Source: Capsicum annuum
Lineage: Eukaryota > Streptophyta > Magnoliopsida > Solanales > Solanaceae
Length of the DNA stretch: 64,000 bases
Direction of reading: 5' to 3'
Assembly: GCF_002878395.1 (NCBI RefSeq)
Contig: NC_061122.1
Location: 76,886,998-76,950,997, forward strand
The notes under the pieces are model-generated. The model saw only the letters and a program-made list of their open reading frames with translations. It ran no database searches and had not been told where the DNA came from. The number at the start of each line of letters is the position of its first letter. Within the stretch, counting starts at the first letter, position 1. A program made the position numbers and the translations under genes. Below, in pieces: positions 11,243 to 22,541 of this stretch.

Positions 11243-11410
11243 ATATGCTTCTAAAGTTGCTGCCATATGATCAGGAGGTCATGAGTTCAGGATTTGAAAA
11301 CAACCTCTGACAGAAATACAAGGTAAGGCTGTGTACGTTACACCCTTGTGGTAGGGCCTTTCCCCGGACACCGCGCATAGCAGTAGCTTTAGTGCACCGG
11401 GATTCCCTTT
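11243..11410 (+). mobile_element. Au-like SINE in LTR B
   Basis: A tRNA-derived short interspersed element recognised from its typical wording: GTTGCTGCCATATGATC, CAGGAGGTCATGAGTTC (a degenerate box B), then AAGGCTGTGTACG, TTCCCCGGAC and GTGCACCGGG, ending in a short T-run. It is flanked by an 11-bp target duplication TTTAAGAATGA (11232-11242 and 11411-11421), which fixes both ends. It is slightly shortened at the 5' end. Moved by LINE enzymes in trans; this copy is diverged. Confidence 0.85.
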
Positions 11411-12660
11411 TTTAAGAATGATTACACTTTTAAGCATCTCATGATAAGTTTATAGATAACTTTGAACAAACATTCGATCTTTTGATATTTTGCCAAAATA
11501 AGGAATCCACTATAAAGCTTATATTTAATTTTTATTGAAGATATGCATAGTTAGTTTTACATCTGAAATATTATGACCTTTAAAAATGGATTTCCTACAG
11601 AATAAGTATATAATTAAGAGAGTAGTATTTAGCACCGGGTGGTAAGTGTGGGTTCAGTGCATCCTTCTTTCCCAGAACAACAAGCCAATATATGTACAGA
11701 TTCTGTATTCCCATTTCAATATGGATGACAATTATAAATATGATCATTTAGCTTAGGTTATACTTTTTGGAAAGAGTATGACATCTCTTCCTAATGTGAG
11801 GTTTTCCCCCTAGTGGAACAAGACGTTGGACTCCATGATAGCTCACATGGTTTATGTCAGTTAAGAGAACCTCCCTACTAGTAAAAAAAAATAGAAATGC
11901 TTTTAAAAGAGTTTCCCTAACAATAAAGATCTTCAAAATTATTTTTAAAAGTATTGTTCATACAGTTTAACAGGAAAGAATTACAAATAACTATTCATCT
12001 TTTAGAATTTAAATATGATGGCTCACCAGATTTGCATAGTATATTTAATTATTAATGCTATATAGTTTTCAGCATGTGGTTGATCCTGCCATGTAAGTCA
12101 TCACATATATCTTTCATATTTTATAAGTTTTTATAACATTAAGATATTGATTTACTATCCATTCACACTATATACTAAGTACATCCTGAAAGTACTGATC
12201 CATATATACGTCTATGTGCTACATTGTCTCATAATAGAGGTTAAGGTGCTCAGTCTCTGCAGGGTGAGTGATTTCGGGCATCACTATCTACATCCCTAAA
12301 TTTGGTGAGTCCTCATGGTTTAAAGGCCCATTTATCTAGATTTTTACCGTTCCTAATATTTGATTAGTTTCTTATAGTTTAGTTAAAGTCAATTTTGGGT
12401 TTGTCTAAATGGCTCTCTAGTTTCTTAGTAGTAGAGGCTTGTCGGACTACTAGCTATTATTTTTTAGACTTTCTGCATTTTTTATCCAGATAGTATATTC
12501 AGTTGATCTCAGATGGTTTTGATATAATTCAATATTAATGCCTGATGTATTTACCTTGTGGGAGTTATAGACTTAGTTGTAGGCTTACAGGGTTATTTTT
12601 AGGCTATTCATAGTCTTTAGCATCGTGTGGCATCTTGGGACTAGGTTTTGAGGCATTACT

Positions 12661-12676
12661 AACTTGGAATATTGAG
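12661..12676 (+). promoter_or_regulatory. degenerate initiator-Met primer site of element B
   Basis: AACTTGGAATATTGAG, against the usual AACTTGGTATCAGAG, lies directly after the LTR end. It keeps the TTGG core and the spacing, but several bases have changed. Confidence 0.5.
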
Positions 12677-13015
12677 CCTATAGAGACGGTGGAATATGAG
12701 CTTAAGTTGCCTATAAAGTTATCTTTTGTTCACCATGTGTTCCATATGTCATTGTTAAATAAGTGTATTATTGATCCAGCGGTTGTAGTACCCTTACAAA
12801 GAACATATATTCATGGTAGCCTCTCTTATGAAGATCTTCCTGTCGAGATCCTTGATTGCTAGATTCGTAGACTAAGGAACAAAGAAGTTCTCTTGGTAAA
12901 AGTTCTTAGGCGGAACCAATACGTTGAGGGAGCCACTTCAGAAGCAGAAGCAGATATGCGAATTAAGTATCGTTATCTCTTCACTGCAGATTCAGATTTA
13001 GTTCAAGGTAATAAG
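12677..13015 (+). pseudogene. integrase C-terminus and chromodomain-like tail of element B
   Basis: The translation of 12635-12862 reads VEYELKLPIKLSFVHHVFHMSLLNKC, followed by DPAVVVPLQ and LSYEDLPVEILDC. It continues with RRLRNKEVLLVKVLRRNQYVEGATSEAEADMR. This is the usual end of chromovirus pol: the LPxxLxxVHxVFHVSxLKKC motif, the VEILD linker and the chromodomain-like VKVLWRN..EEATWEAEADM block. One stop lies after VEILDC. Position 12677 joins almost directly to the primer site, so gag, protease, RT, RNase H and most of integrase are deleted. Confidence 0.75.
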
Positions 13016-13570
13016 TTTCACCAGATCAACTCTATTTCATTCTATGCTTAAGATTTAAATGGTCATTCTATTTGTAATTCTTTCACTTGAAAATCAGTTT
13101 ACTTATGCTTTAAGTTGTGAATTGTAGTTATAGCCTCAATTTTTCTGCTTCCGACTTTAACGGTCAGTTAACTTGCAGGGAAAGAGCATGAGAGAGAGAG
13201 GAGCGTGAGAGAGATAGAGCCAAAAAAATGGATAGATAACTACCCAAAAATTGAAATTAAACCAACTATAATTCTAATTCCAGTCAAGATTCACAAACAG
13301 AGGAGAGAGAAAGATAGTATCTATTCTTTGATAGAGATAGTCCAGTGACTCATCAGCACACAAAAAGGCCATCAGAAGATAAATACTTTTCACAAATATG
13401 ATCATTCGTCTTTGAATAATGGAAAAGGTAGGGGTAACTGCAAGTACAACTCATTTTCATTATAAAATATATTTCCAATCCTTAACAAAGTTTGAAAGCA
13501 AAGAGGTAAAGATATTAATCTTTCCATAAACAAACTCAAAAAGTAAAGATTTATTGAAGAGACATACCTT
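13016..13570. other. junction region between elements B and E, with a GA-rich patch
   Basis: No coding signal. A purine-rich patch at about 13183-13222 (GAGAGAGAGAGG-like) could be a worn polypurine region of B or a simple repeat. Neither the 3' LTR of B (plus) nor that of E (minus) can be seen, so both elements are truncated here. Confidence 0.45.
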
Positions 13571-15090
13571 CCGCACGAATCTCATAAGCAGAATACATAT
13601 GTGGATATTTGGACTTTACATCCTCCTCTTCCTCCCACATAGATTTTTCCACCTTATGGTTCTGCCATAGAACCTTAGTCGAAGCCACAAACTTTGTCCA
13701 CTACCAATGAACCTACCTATCTAAGATCTTAATCAGGGCCTCTTCATAAGACAAAGAGCAGAGATACCCAACCCCTTCAAAGGTACAATCAAAAAAGGAT
13801 CACTATGACATTTTTCTCACATGAAATAGTAGATGAACCAAACTCAAGCTAAAAGGTAACTCAAACTCATAAGCAATACTACCAATCCTTCACAGAATCT
13901 TATAAGGACCAACATACTTGGGGTTGAGCTTCCCTTTCTTACCAAACCGCACTACTCCCTTCTAGGAGATACCTCGAGAAAAACTTTATACCTAACCCCA
14001 AACTCCAAGTCTTTATGCCTAACATCTGCATAGGACTTTTGGCGACTTTGGGAAAACTTAAGCTTATTTTGGATAACCTTTACCTTCTCCATAGCCTGGA
14101 AAACGAAGTCGGGATCAAACATCTCTACCTCCCTAAGATCAAACAAAACAATAGGATATTTATACCTCCTACCATGTAAAGCCTAAAAAAAATCCATACT
14201 AATACTAGAAAGATAGTTATTGTTGTAAGAAAACTCCACCAAAGTTAGATGCTCTTTCCAACTGCCACCATAATAAATCACACATGCTCGAAGAATATCC
14301 TCTAATGTCTAAATAGTTCTGTCTGCTTTCCCATATATTATGGATGAAAAGCAGTACTCTAACTAACCTTAATCCACAACCCATTCTAGAAAGACCACCA
14401 AAAGTGAGACGTAAACTGCGTACCACAATCAAAAATAATTGAAATAGGTACTTTATGCATATTCATAATCTCTTAAAGATAAAGCTTTGCATAATCCTCC
14501 ACCAAGAAAGTAGTCCTCACTGGCAAGATGTGCGTAGAATGTGTCATCCTACCCATGATGAGCCAAATCAAATAATATTGATTCCAAGACCGATGAAGAC
14601 TGGTACAAAAACCCATATTTATTACCTTATATTTCTATTCAGGTAAGACAGTCTCTTGAAATAACCCACTTGGTCTTATTTGCTCAACCTTAACATGTTG
14701 ACACACCAAGCACATGACCATAAAATCAGCCACAGCCCTCTTCATACCATTCCACTAATACATCTCCTTTAGGTCATGATACATCTTCGTTGAATTGGGA
14801 TGAACAACGCAGTATGACTCATGCACCTTAGTCAAAATCCTTTGCCTCAAACCATCAATATCAGGCACATACAACCTCCCTTGGTACCATAAAGTACTAT
14901 CACCACTAATCTCAAATACTATCACATTTTGCCCACCAACATCACCTTTATTTCATCAACAAAGGATCTAGAACTTGCTTATGTTTGATCTTTGCACCAA
15001 GAGATGATCTAATCACTTCTTCTACCATTACACCTTTATTCTTGGAGTCCAACAGGCAAAGTCCAAAACTAACCAAGTAGTGAATATCCT
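13571..15090 (-). pseudogene. integrase and chromodomain-like tail of element E
   Basis: The clearest frame, 13952-14146, has VEMFDPDFVFQAMEKVKVIQ, then LKFSQSRQKSYADVRHKDLEF, then VSPRR. This is the integrase C-terminal region in its usual order. Upstream (higher coordinates) there are traces of the core, such as [21 protein letters not shown] and the adjoining FSYNN. Downstream the translation reads EEALIKILDR and then TKVLWQNHKVEKSMWEEEEDVKSKYPH, a chromodomain-like block. Many stops interrupt it. It would have joined element DNA to the chromosome, with the tail directing it to marked chromatin. Confidence 0.7.
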
Positions 15091-15099
15091 TCACCAATT

Positions 15100-15790
15100 G
15101 CTATTTTCCTTTCTCCACATGACCCAAACTTCCTATGGACAACCTACTTAGAGAATCAGCAACCATATTAGCCATACCTAGGTGATAGTGAATACTCATG
15201 TCATAGACCTTGAGAAGCTTCAACCATCTCCTCTGCCTGAGATTAAGATCCTTCTAATTGAACACATACCATAAACTCTTAAGATTAGAAAAGATATCCA
15301 CATATACACCATAAAAATAACCTTGACATATTTTTAAAGCAAACACAACTGTCAACAACTCCAAAGCATGAGTAGGATAGTTCCGCTCATATGACTCTAA
15401 ATTCCTGGAAGCATTGGCAATCACCTTCCCATGCTACATCAAAACATCACCAAGACCTATTCGAGATACAATACAATTTAAAACAAACCCATCATTGTCT
15501 TTCAACAAAGTCAAAATTAGAGTCAAAGTCATCTTATCTTTCAACTTCTCAAAACTCCTCTTACAAGCATCCGACCACAGAAACATAACCTTCTTCTGAG
15601 TCAACTTAGTCTATGAAGCAGCTATTGATAAAATTCCTTCCACAAATTGCCTATAATATCAAGCCAAGATCAAGAATCTCCAAAGGTCGGTTGCAGTCGT
15701 CGATATAGCCCACCTCTTAACCACAACCACCTTTTGCAGATCCACTATTAACTCCTCGTTAGTAATAATATGACCAAGAAAAGTCACAGC
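15100..15790 (-). pseudogene. RNase H region of element E
   Basis: The minus-strand translation contains YDMSIHYHLGMANMVADSLS, then RLSIGSL, preceded by SNLKSLWYVFN and LNLRQRRWLKLL. This is the C-terminal half of the gypsy RNase H domain (usual forms [31 protein letters not shown]). An upstream LESYERNYPTHALELLTVVFALKIC completes the N-terminal half. Frame breaks occur around 15600. RNase H would remove the RNA template during reverse transcription. Confidence 0.65.
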
Positions 15791-15799
15791 ATTCAACGA

Positions 15800-16611
15800 A
15801 AACTAACACTTCAAGAACTTAGCATATAGCTATTGTTCTTTCAAGATCTGCAATACCACACAAAGTTGATTATCATGATCCACCTTGCTTTTGTAATAAA
15901 CTAGAAAGTCATCAATAAACACAATGACTATGAGATCCAAGAATTGCCCAAAACCCCTGTTTGATAAATCCATAAATGTCATTGGGGAATTTGTCAATCC
16001 AAATGACATCACTAAGAATTCAAAATGGCCATGCCGAGTATGAAAAGTCGCTTTAGGTGTATCCACCTCCCTAATCCTTAGTTGATAATACCCAGGCAGA
16101 AGATGTATCTTAGAAAAGAACTTAAAACCTTGCAACTAAGAAAATAGATCATCTATTCATGGAAGATGATACTTGTTCTTGCCCAACACCTTATTCAACT
16201 GCCTGTAGTTAATGCACTTCCAAATGGAACCATCTTTCTTGTACACGAATAACATCCGTACACGATACAGGGATACAGTAAGATAAATAAATACCTTATC
16301 TAGAAGATCCTCAAGTGGCTCCTTGAGTTCTCTTAAGTTAGTCAGAGTCATTCTATAAGGAGTAATAGATATTGGACGAGTGTTGGAAACCAAATAATAC
16401 CAAACTCTATATCCCTATATGAAGGAACACTAGGAAGATCATCCAGAAAGACCTCAGGAAACTTATTAACCATGAGGACTGACTTAAATGGCCCTTTTGA
16501 GTTAGAATCTTTAACCCAGACTAAATAATAGAAACATCTTTTAGATATTAACCTCTGAGCTCTAAGATAAGAAATACCCCTCCCCATAGAAGCTAAGAAA
16601 CCACCTCCCAC
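15800..16611 (-). pseudogene. reverse transcriptase of element E, catalytic residues partly lost
   Basis: Frame 16157-16393 gives [14 protein letters not shown], then [14 protein letters not shown] and [18 protein letters not shown], the fingers region. Frame 15830-16135 continues with FSKIHLLPGYYQLRI, then FEFLVMSFGLTNSP and IVFIDDFLVY. The FIDD pair (residues 73-76 of this frame) keeps both aspartates. The first catalytic Asp of the SKIDLxxGYxQ motif is His here. A stop at about 16136-16156 separates the two frames. The 16348-16611 frame is the linker from the protease. Confidence 0.8.
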
Positions 16612-16619
16612 TGTAGAAC

Positions 16620-17100
16620 CGATTCACTATGGAACTTAAAGATAGCATTATGAGTCTGAAAATGCAAGGATGCAAAATAAGTGTGTAAAATATCCATCTC
16701 TAGAATAATGTTAAAATCAAGCATATCAAGTTCAAACAAATCCACCTATGTCTGCATTCCACCAACAGATAACACACACGCCCTATAGACTCTCTTAGTA
16801 ATAATCGAGTTACCTACTAGGGTAAAAATAAAAAATGATCCAAAACAACCTTAGGGTCAGAACCAATACATACAGCCATAAATGGTGTCACATAAGAAAG
16901 AGTAGACCTCGGATAAAGCAGACAATACACATCATAAAAAACTGACTGACCCCCACTCGCAAGAGATTGGGCACCTTGTGCTCATTTATCACCACCCTAA
17001 TGGTGCCTGTCACCTAACTACTATACGTAAGGAGAACTAGTAGTGAAGAAGGATCAAAAACTCCCCCAATTTTTTTTTATAATTTGTCGCCATCCTGACC
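16620..17100 (-). pseudogene. aspartic protease region of element E
   Basis: The translation includes PRSTLSYVTPFMAV near 16890, where the active-site DPGSTLSYVTP is expected. The Asp-Pro-Gly triad has become Tyr-Pro-Arg, so the catalytic Asp is lost. Downstream traces of the LxMLDFNVILxMD motif are heavily shifted. It would have processed the Gag-Pol polyprotein. Confidence 0.6.
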
Positions 17101-17199
17101 ACCCTGAGACTTAGCGCCTCCCTAGTCAAACTTGATCCTCTTATCCTGTCTCTCTCCAAACTCTGTCTATTTTCTCTTCTTATTCTCTACCTACTGCAT

Positions 17200-17950
17200 A
17201 TGAATAGTAAACCTAGAAATATCCATATATTTAATCAAAAAGTAGTCCTATTTTCCAACATCAAATATCATTTCAACCTAGAAGGGAACTTTCTCATTCC
17301 CGCTCTTATGTCACCACCAAATCAAGAGCATATCTTGATAGCAGATGAAACATCAAGGGATATTCCTTGACCAATATTTTGCCTTGCATAAGATTAATAA
17401 ACTCATCTATTTTTGCTTCCCTTAGTTCTTAAGAAAAGAAATAATCCATAAAAGCACCAAAGAAAGCATCCCATAAGTATGACTCCTCCACATCTCCTTT
17501 ATCCCAATCCCACTCTTCTTACCATTGGTACGCAACATCCTTGAGTTGATAACCTACAAAGTTAACACCTTCCATATTAGTGGCCTGTATCACCCTGTAT
17601 ATCTTCTCCATCTCATGCAAGAAACCCATAGGATCCTCTTCTACCTTCATACCAGTAAAAGTAAGAGGATTTAGTTTCATAAACTGACCAAACCTTATGG
17701 CCTCAATAGACAACCCAACATCCCACTCAACCTAAGTAGCAACAAATTTAGCAATAGTATGAATAAGCTGGTGAAATTTTGGATCAGTCAGCTCAACCTG
17801 AGGAGGACTATTAGCAACCGGAGGAATTCAAGAACTATCAGGGATAAAACCCTAAGATCAAAGAAAATCTCCATACTTAAGATGCACCGCATCAATATTG
17901 TTCCCATATGATACTAAAGTGTTTTCTTGTGTTCGAAATCATCGAGGCAT
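17200..17950 (-). pseudogene. gag: gag of element E
   Basis: The ATG at 17950-17948 opens MPR-FRTQEN, the usual MPPRR-type start. The best frame, 17519-17713, reads FGQFMKLNPLTFTGMKVEED, then GFLHEMEKIYRVIQATNMEG and YQLKDVAYQW: the classic start of the capsid domain in this group. It continues as EEWDWD, then LREAKIDEFINLMQGKILVKEYPLMFHLLSRYA. Stops lie at about 17715 and 17518 and further in. A zinc knuckle could not be made out. Confidence 0.75.
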
Positions 17951-18148
17951 GATCTGAGAAGTGAACAACTAAGGATTACTGAAGAATTCCAAGACTTACA
18001 CTCTAGGCTTAAAAATAGAATACCAAGAAAGTGAAACAATCATAAATGGCTTATACCCTCACTCTTATAAGTATGGCTCACTGAACATCCCTAAAAGAGA
18101 CTCTACTCTACACAGCTTTGCAGTCTTCCGATTGACCATAAACATAAA

Positions 18149-18162
18149 GCTTTGACACTATC
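18149..18162 (-). promoter_or_regulatory. degenerate primer binding site of element E
   Basis: On the minus strand the site reads ATAGTGTCAAAGC, a worn form of TTGGTATCAGAGC. It lies between the LTR and the gag leader, at the same place as the better-kept site of the related element F (38629-38640). Confidence 0.45.
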
Positions 18163-20566
18163 TTAACCCAACCTAACCAAGGGCCTTTTCTTAATAGGTA
18201 TCCAAGTCTAACGAGGACCAGTGACCCACCCTTATTACCTAACCCATCCACCATTAGCATACCTTGAGTTGGCTAAATACTATATATATACAAAGATAAA
18301 TCACTGAACAAGGACTGACTCTAGGGTAGGTCTATTTCTAGACCATTCCTAACAAGTCAACCCATCACACCAAATCATACCAACCAAACCACAAAGCCAA
18401 ACCAATATCGAAGAAAGGGCCATAAACTAGGCCTAAACAAAATAAGCATAATGTGATTAATCCCAAAATAAAATATCATAAAGTAGTGAGAAATTATGTC
18501 CATGATGTCATCCCCAATTCCAATGCAAATATTAAGGCCAACACTAATACTGATCCTACACATTCCAATCCATAACAGTACCATAAAGCCTCTAACCAAA
18601 AGAGTAAGAATATCCAGTTGGGACATACCCCAAACCATAGCCAATACCAATATCCAAAAATAAATTAAGATGTCTAACAATATCCATAACATAAAATTGA
18701 GCCTTCAAGAAAGATAGAATCTTAACACTTTAATCGAACAACTGTCCCCATGTTAATCAATATGTTGGAAGAGTAGAATTATTGATTCCTGTATAGGATA
18801 GGTATACAGCCACCCAAAGATGGGTTAGCGACTGATTACAAGCATGAACTAAGGATAAGGATAAAATAATATCATTTTTAAAAACTATGTAAAACTATCC
18901 ATATGTGTCCAACCTTATATAAATATATATATATAACTATTCTGGAAAAGATAAATAGGTTTAGCATACCATTAAAACCTTTATCTGGGTTGTATAGCTT
19001 TTCTGTCTAAACCTCCTATGGGTTATATGTGTTCAGCTCCCACTACTGAAAAGGCCCAGTGAGTGAAGATGCATGACCAAGGAAGAAAACCTAGGATGAC
19101 TAATACATCCCCCAAATACAAAGTCTGACATCATGTACACGACTACCAAGACCACCTCATATTTGCAAATATGAGTTTCAAGTTATGGTCCCCCAGGGAC
19201 CTCCACCTTCTATGGATTTTCTACACACCCCGCCATTATTTCTCAACTAAAACCATTACATAGCAACCAACCAATCCATTAACTATTTATTAAACAAGGA
19301 CATTAGTAGTGATAACCTCATACCGACTATACTTGCATGTTTTGTCCATAGCCAACCATATATAGGTTAAAGGTATTCCATATAACCTTCATGATTTCCC
19401 ATTATCTAAACCCATTGCGACAAAGGCCTTTCCAATCCAATTAAAATGATTTAAACCATTCATCCCAGTTAGGGTTCTATTACCAAGTTTAAATTGTGCA
19501 TAAGTTCTATTAAAAAATCAATATTATAGTAAAATCATTGTTAAAGAAATTTATCAAACATATTAGGGGAATAGTATTTCCAAAACCAAAGACCATTGCC
19601 ATAGAACAATTCTCATGCAACCAATTATCCAAATCAACCATTAATGCATATAAAAGAATAATTAAAACATGGGAAAACCATAACAAAGAAATTATAACCA
19701 AAACACCCAAATAATTTTTAAAAACCCAAAATCATACAATATTCAAATCACAAAATCATTGTATAAAACCATGCCTTTGATTGGAAATAACAATATGGGA
19801 AGAGAAAATGTCTTAATTTACAAAGTAGATGGAGAGAATCCACCAACAAGATCCCCAAATTAGTGCTCTAGTTGAGACCCTAGCTTTCTTGACCAAAGGC
19901 TTTTGAGTGAATTATAAAGTGTTTCGAAAGAGTTTCTAAGTGTTAATGGATAAAATAATAGGGTAAATAGAATCCCAAGTAAGTTAGAAGTCATGGGACC
20001 TTATTAGGATAAGTGAGGAAATGTCAAGAATACTTCCACTTAAGTTGCATAAAATCCCGTCATAGGGGTACGACTGAGCCTTAGAAGTCATACCCTCTGA
20101 TATGAGTGGTACCCACCACTCGTACCCTAACCCTCATCCATTAAACCCAACATTCTCCATTGTATAAATTATCCTACCCAAATCATACCGACAATATATG
20201 ATCCATACCCTTCACTCGTATCCTTGGCAAGACAAAATCACATAAAGTTTTAACACTGTCCACCATATGAGTCTTTGATATGACTTGTACCCTGGCGTAC
20301 GGCTCCTAATGAGCCACATGTACTCAGATCTAACATAATATACCAAGTCTAAGGTTATGTAAAGGAACCAAATGATTCATATCCAACCATATGACTCATA
20401 CCTCCTAATTGTAACCATTCTAATGACCAAAATCCATTCAACCAAACAATATTATTTAGCATATGATTAGATAATACCATTCATACCCCAATATATCACT
20501 CATACCCATAAGTTGTATTTGGTGAAGAAACCATTCGAGAAATTTTCTAAGGTACAAAAACCAGGG
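18163..20566 (-). repeat. 5' LTR of element E
   Basis: Related in wording and order to the LTR of element F (38644-39497 and 57406 on). Close to its 5' end (about 20050-20360) it carries a block built from CATATGAGT / CGTACC words, with a hairpin at 20104-20121 (GAGTGGT, ACCC, ACCACTC). The junction with LTR G is near 20566; no target duplication is visible. Confidence 0.6.
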
Positions 20567-22541
20567 TGTTTTATCCATACTTTAAGAGAATATCTCTTAA
20601 GCAATAGAAATGTCACTTCAACGATGACCTGATATATTAAGCAATAATTTCTTAAGAGATCATTTGGTCTATTCAACGATCATAATATGTCCATATAAAA
20701 ATTAGTTTTCTCTAATTTTCTTCCATTTTAGCACTTTGAGCCTTGGGTTTTAAAGTTTTGGGGTGATTTTTTCCATTTTCAAGTTTAGGTGAGCTCCAAC
20801 TCACTATTTCAATTACTTTACTTCAATTCCTGTCATCTAAAACCCATTAATTTGTAATTTCAAAGGTGAAATGTGGAGATTTTGGCTCAAAGAGCGTAAA
20901 AAGAGAATTTCATTAATTATACCTTATTTTTAACTCTTTTTTACTTGGGGTTTCTCCTATATCTTCCTTTAATTATGGATAATGAGTTTCTAATTTAAAG
21001 TTCCAATTTTACCCTTTCTCTTTTAAAACTCCTTTTGGGGGTCAACTTTAGCCCCAAATTAAAAATAAGCAACATGGATTTTATTGGTTTACTTTTGGTG
21101 TGTCGATTCTATATTTGAATATTTTAGTTGATTTTAGTGCTGACTGAGGGCAAAAAGATTAACATAAAGGGCTTTTGGCTTGGAGCTCTGCATCACATTG
21201 TACGTTATGACTTAACTTCCTTCAGAATGTTATGTATAGTATCTTATATAAAATCATTCTATGGGCATGGGTAATGATCATGGAAATAATTTTATATTAC
21301 TTTTGTGTTCCTGTATGGGGCCCACATTATCGTTATTGGTGATTTGAGAAAATAATTGCGTCGCCTGTTTGGTGGCCTTATTTGATATTGTGGGCCCTGT
21401 ATATGCATTTGGTTGCTTGCTTCATGTTAGAAATGCCTATATTTGGGTTTATGTGATATTAGTGATATCTTAATTTCATTTTTCACTTAATAGTACATGA
21501 CTTATACTTCATCATGGATGGTTGACATATTCAGTGGATTTTGATCTCAAGTCCGTGTATAATTAGTAGATTTAAGATCTTCATATTGACTTGGTTTTGA
21601 GAATTACATCCTCATATCATACATAAATTCATGAGATATTTGTAACATTATGGAAATGTTGATTTTTGAGAAAAATGTGTATGTTTTATAAAAGCCTCTA
21701 GCGTAGCCCATGATTCGGAGAAAAGTTATGGCTATAAAGACTAGGATTGAGTATTGAGATTGAATATGGGTTGCAAACCCTCATGGGTCCTTCACAGAAG
21801 TAAAAATTCTTGGTAGGTCAGTACAGAGGTTATGAGATAACCTTAGACATATCACATTACATCCTCATTGTATTTCATTCATTATGCATCCTTAGTGTTG
21901 TTTTTCCATGTTTCATCTAATCCATGTTCACTCTATTTTTTTACATATCTATTTCTTGTTTATAATCTCTATTTAGAACACTTAGTAAAGATGATGTGAC
22001 CTACTATTTGGGATTTTTTTAGTTATAGGTGGCATTCTTATAGTGTGTATTTGTATACCTTATTTTCTACTTTGCTTAGTCGGACGGTAATACCTAATAA
22101 GTACAAGTGAATCCTACCCATCCCTACTATGTCATTTCAATGTAGTTCTAAGTGTGAGTGTGTCATGCGGCAACTGAGTTCAACTAATTATTTGATACAT
22201 TCAAGGTTCGACGCTCGACCTCATCCCATCTAGTAGTTATCTTATTTATATTTAGCGATAAATTTATGGTTTCTTTGGAATTATCAATTATACTTTTAGA
22301 CTTTAAGTTGTATGTAGATTGTCCGTAAACTATGATACCAGGTTTTCGATGGTTTGTGGTATTTATTATTGTTAAGAATTTTGCTTTAATTATAATGTAT
22401 GATCCGTCTTCACTTTAGAAGTCTTGTCATGGGATTTGTATTATGTTTTCCTATTTGCATATAAGTTCGGGTAATCTTCTTATTTGTCAAGGCTTATCCC
22501 CGAAAAATGTCATCATGACCCTTAGTTTTTAGGTAATGACA
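20567..22541 (+). repeat. LTR G, probably a solo or truncated LTR
   Basis: It begins TGTTTTATCC and ends AGGTAATGACA. The last 550 bases match 1-604 closely, and that copy is followed by a primer site, so this is an LTR of the same family. No internal region follows; LTR H starts at once. A hairpin with arms TTAAGAGA and TCTCTTAA lies at 20582-20600. The flanking 5-mers do not match (CAGGG and TAAAA), so the insertion was not clean or one end is lost. Confidence 0.6.

Larger units (their letters stand above)
10140..12660 (+). repeat. 5' LTR of element B
   Basis: It begins TGTAATACCCCC, the same opening as the LTRs at 40208, 47914, 59100 and 63493, and ends GAGGCATTACT (usual form GCATTACA). 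The length of 2521 bp includes the 168-bp SINE. A GC-rich block of short dyads lies at about 10400-10620. Confidence 0.7.
10140..13015 (+). mobile_element. chromovirus-type gypsy element B, collapsed by an internal deletion
   Basis: The element consists of a 5' LTR (10140-12660), a degenerate primer site and then, with no gag or most of pol, the C-terminal tail of integrase. No 3' LTR is found after 13015. It is inserted in the gag of element J. An Au-like SINE (11243-11410) is inserted in the LTR. Confidence 0.65.
13571..20566 (-). mobile_element. chromovirus-type gypsy element E, 5' LTR plus full-length but dead gag-pol
   Basis: Reading right to left: LTR (20566-18163), degenerate primer site (about 18162-18149), gag start at 17950, protease, RT, RNase H, integrase and a chromodomain-like tail ending near 13571. 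The domain order and wording fit the Del/Tekay group of chromoviruses. Stops and frameshifts occur throughout. The 3' LTR is missing. Element F is a close relative. Confidence 0.75.

Noticed and set aside
18375..18692. 105-residue membrane-like frame on the minus strand
   Set aside because: It lies in the 5' LTR of element E; the hydrophobic look reflects T-rich sequence, and the related LTR of F does not keep the frame.
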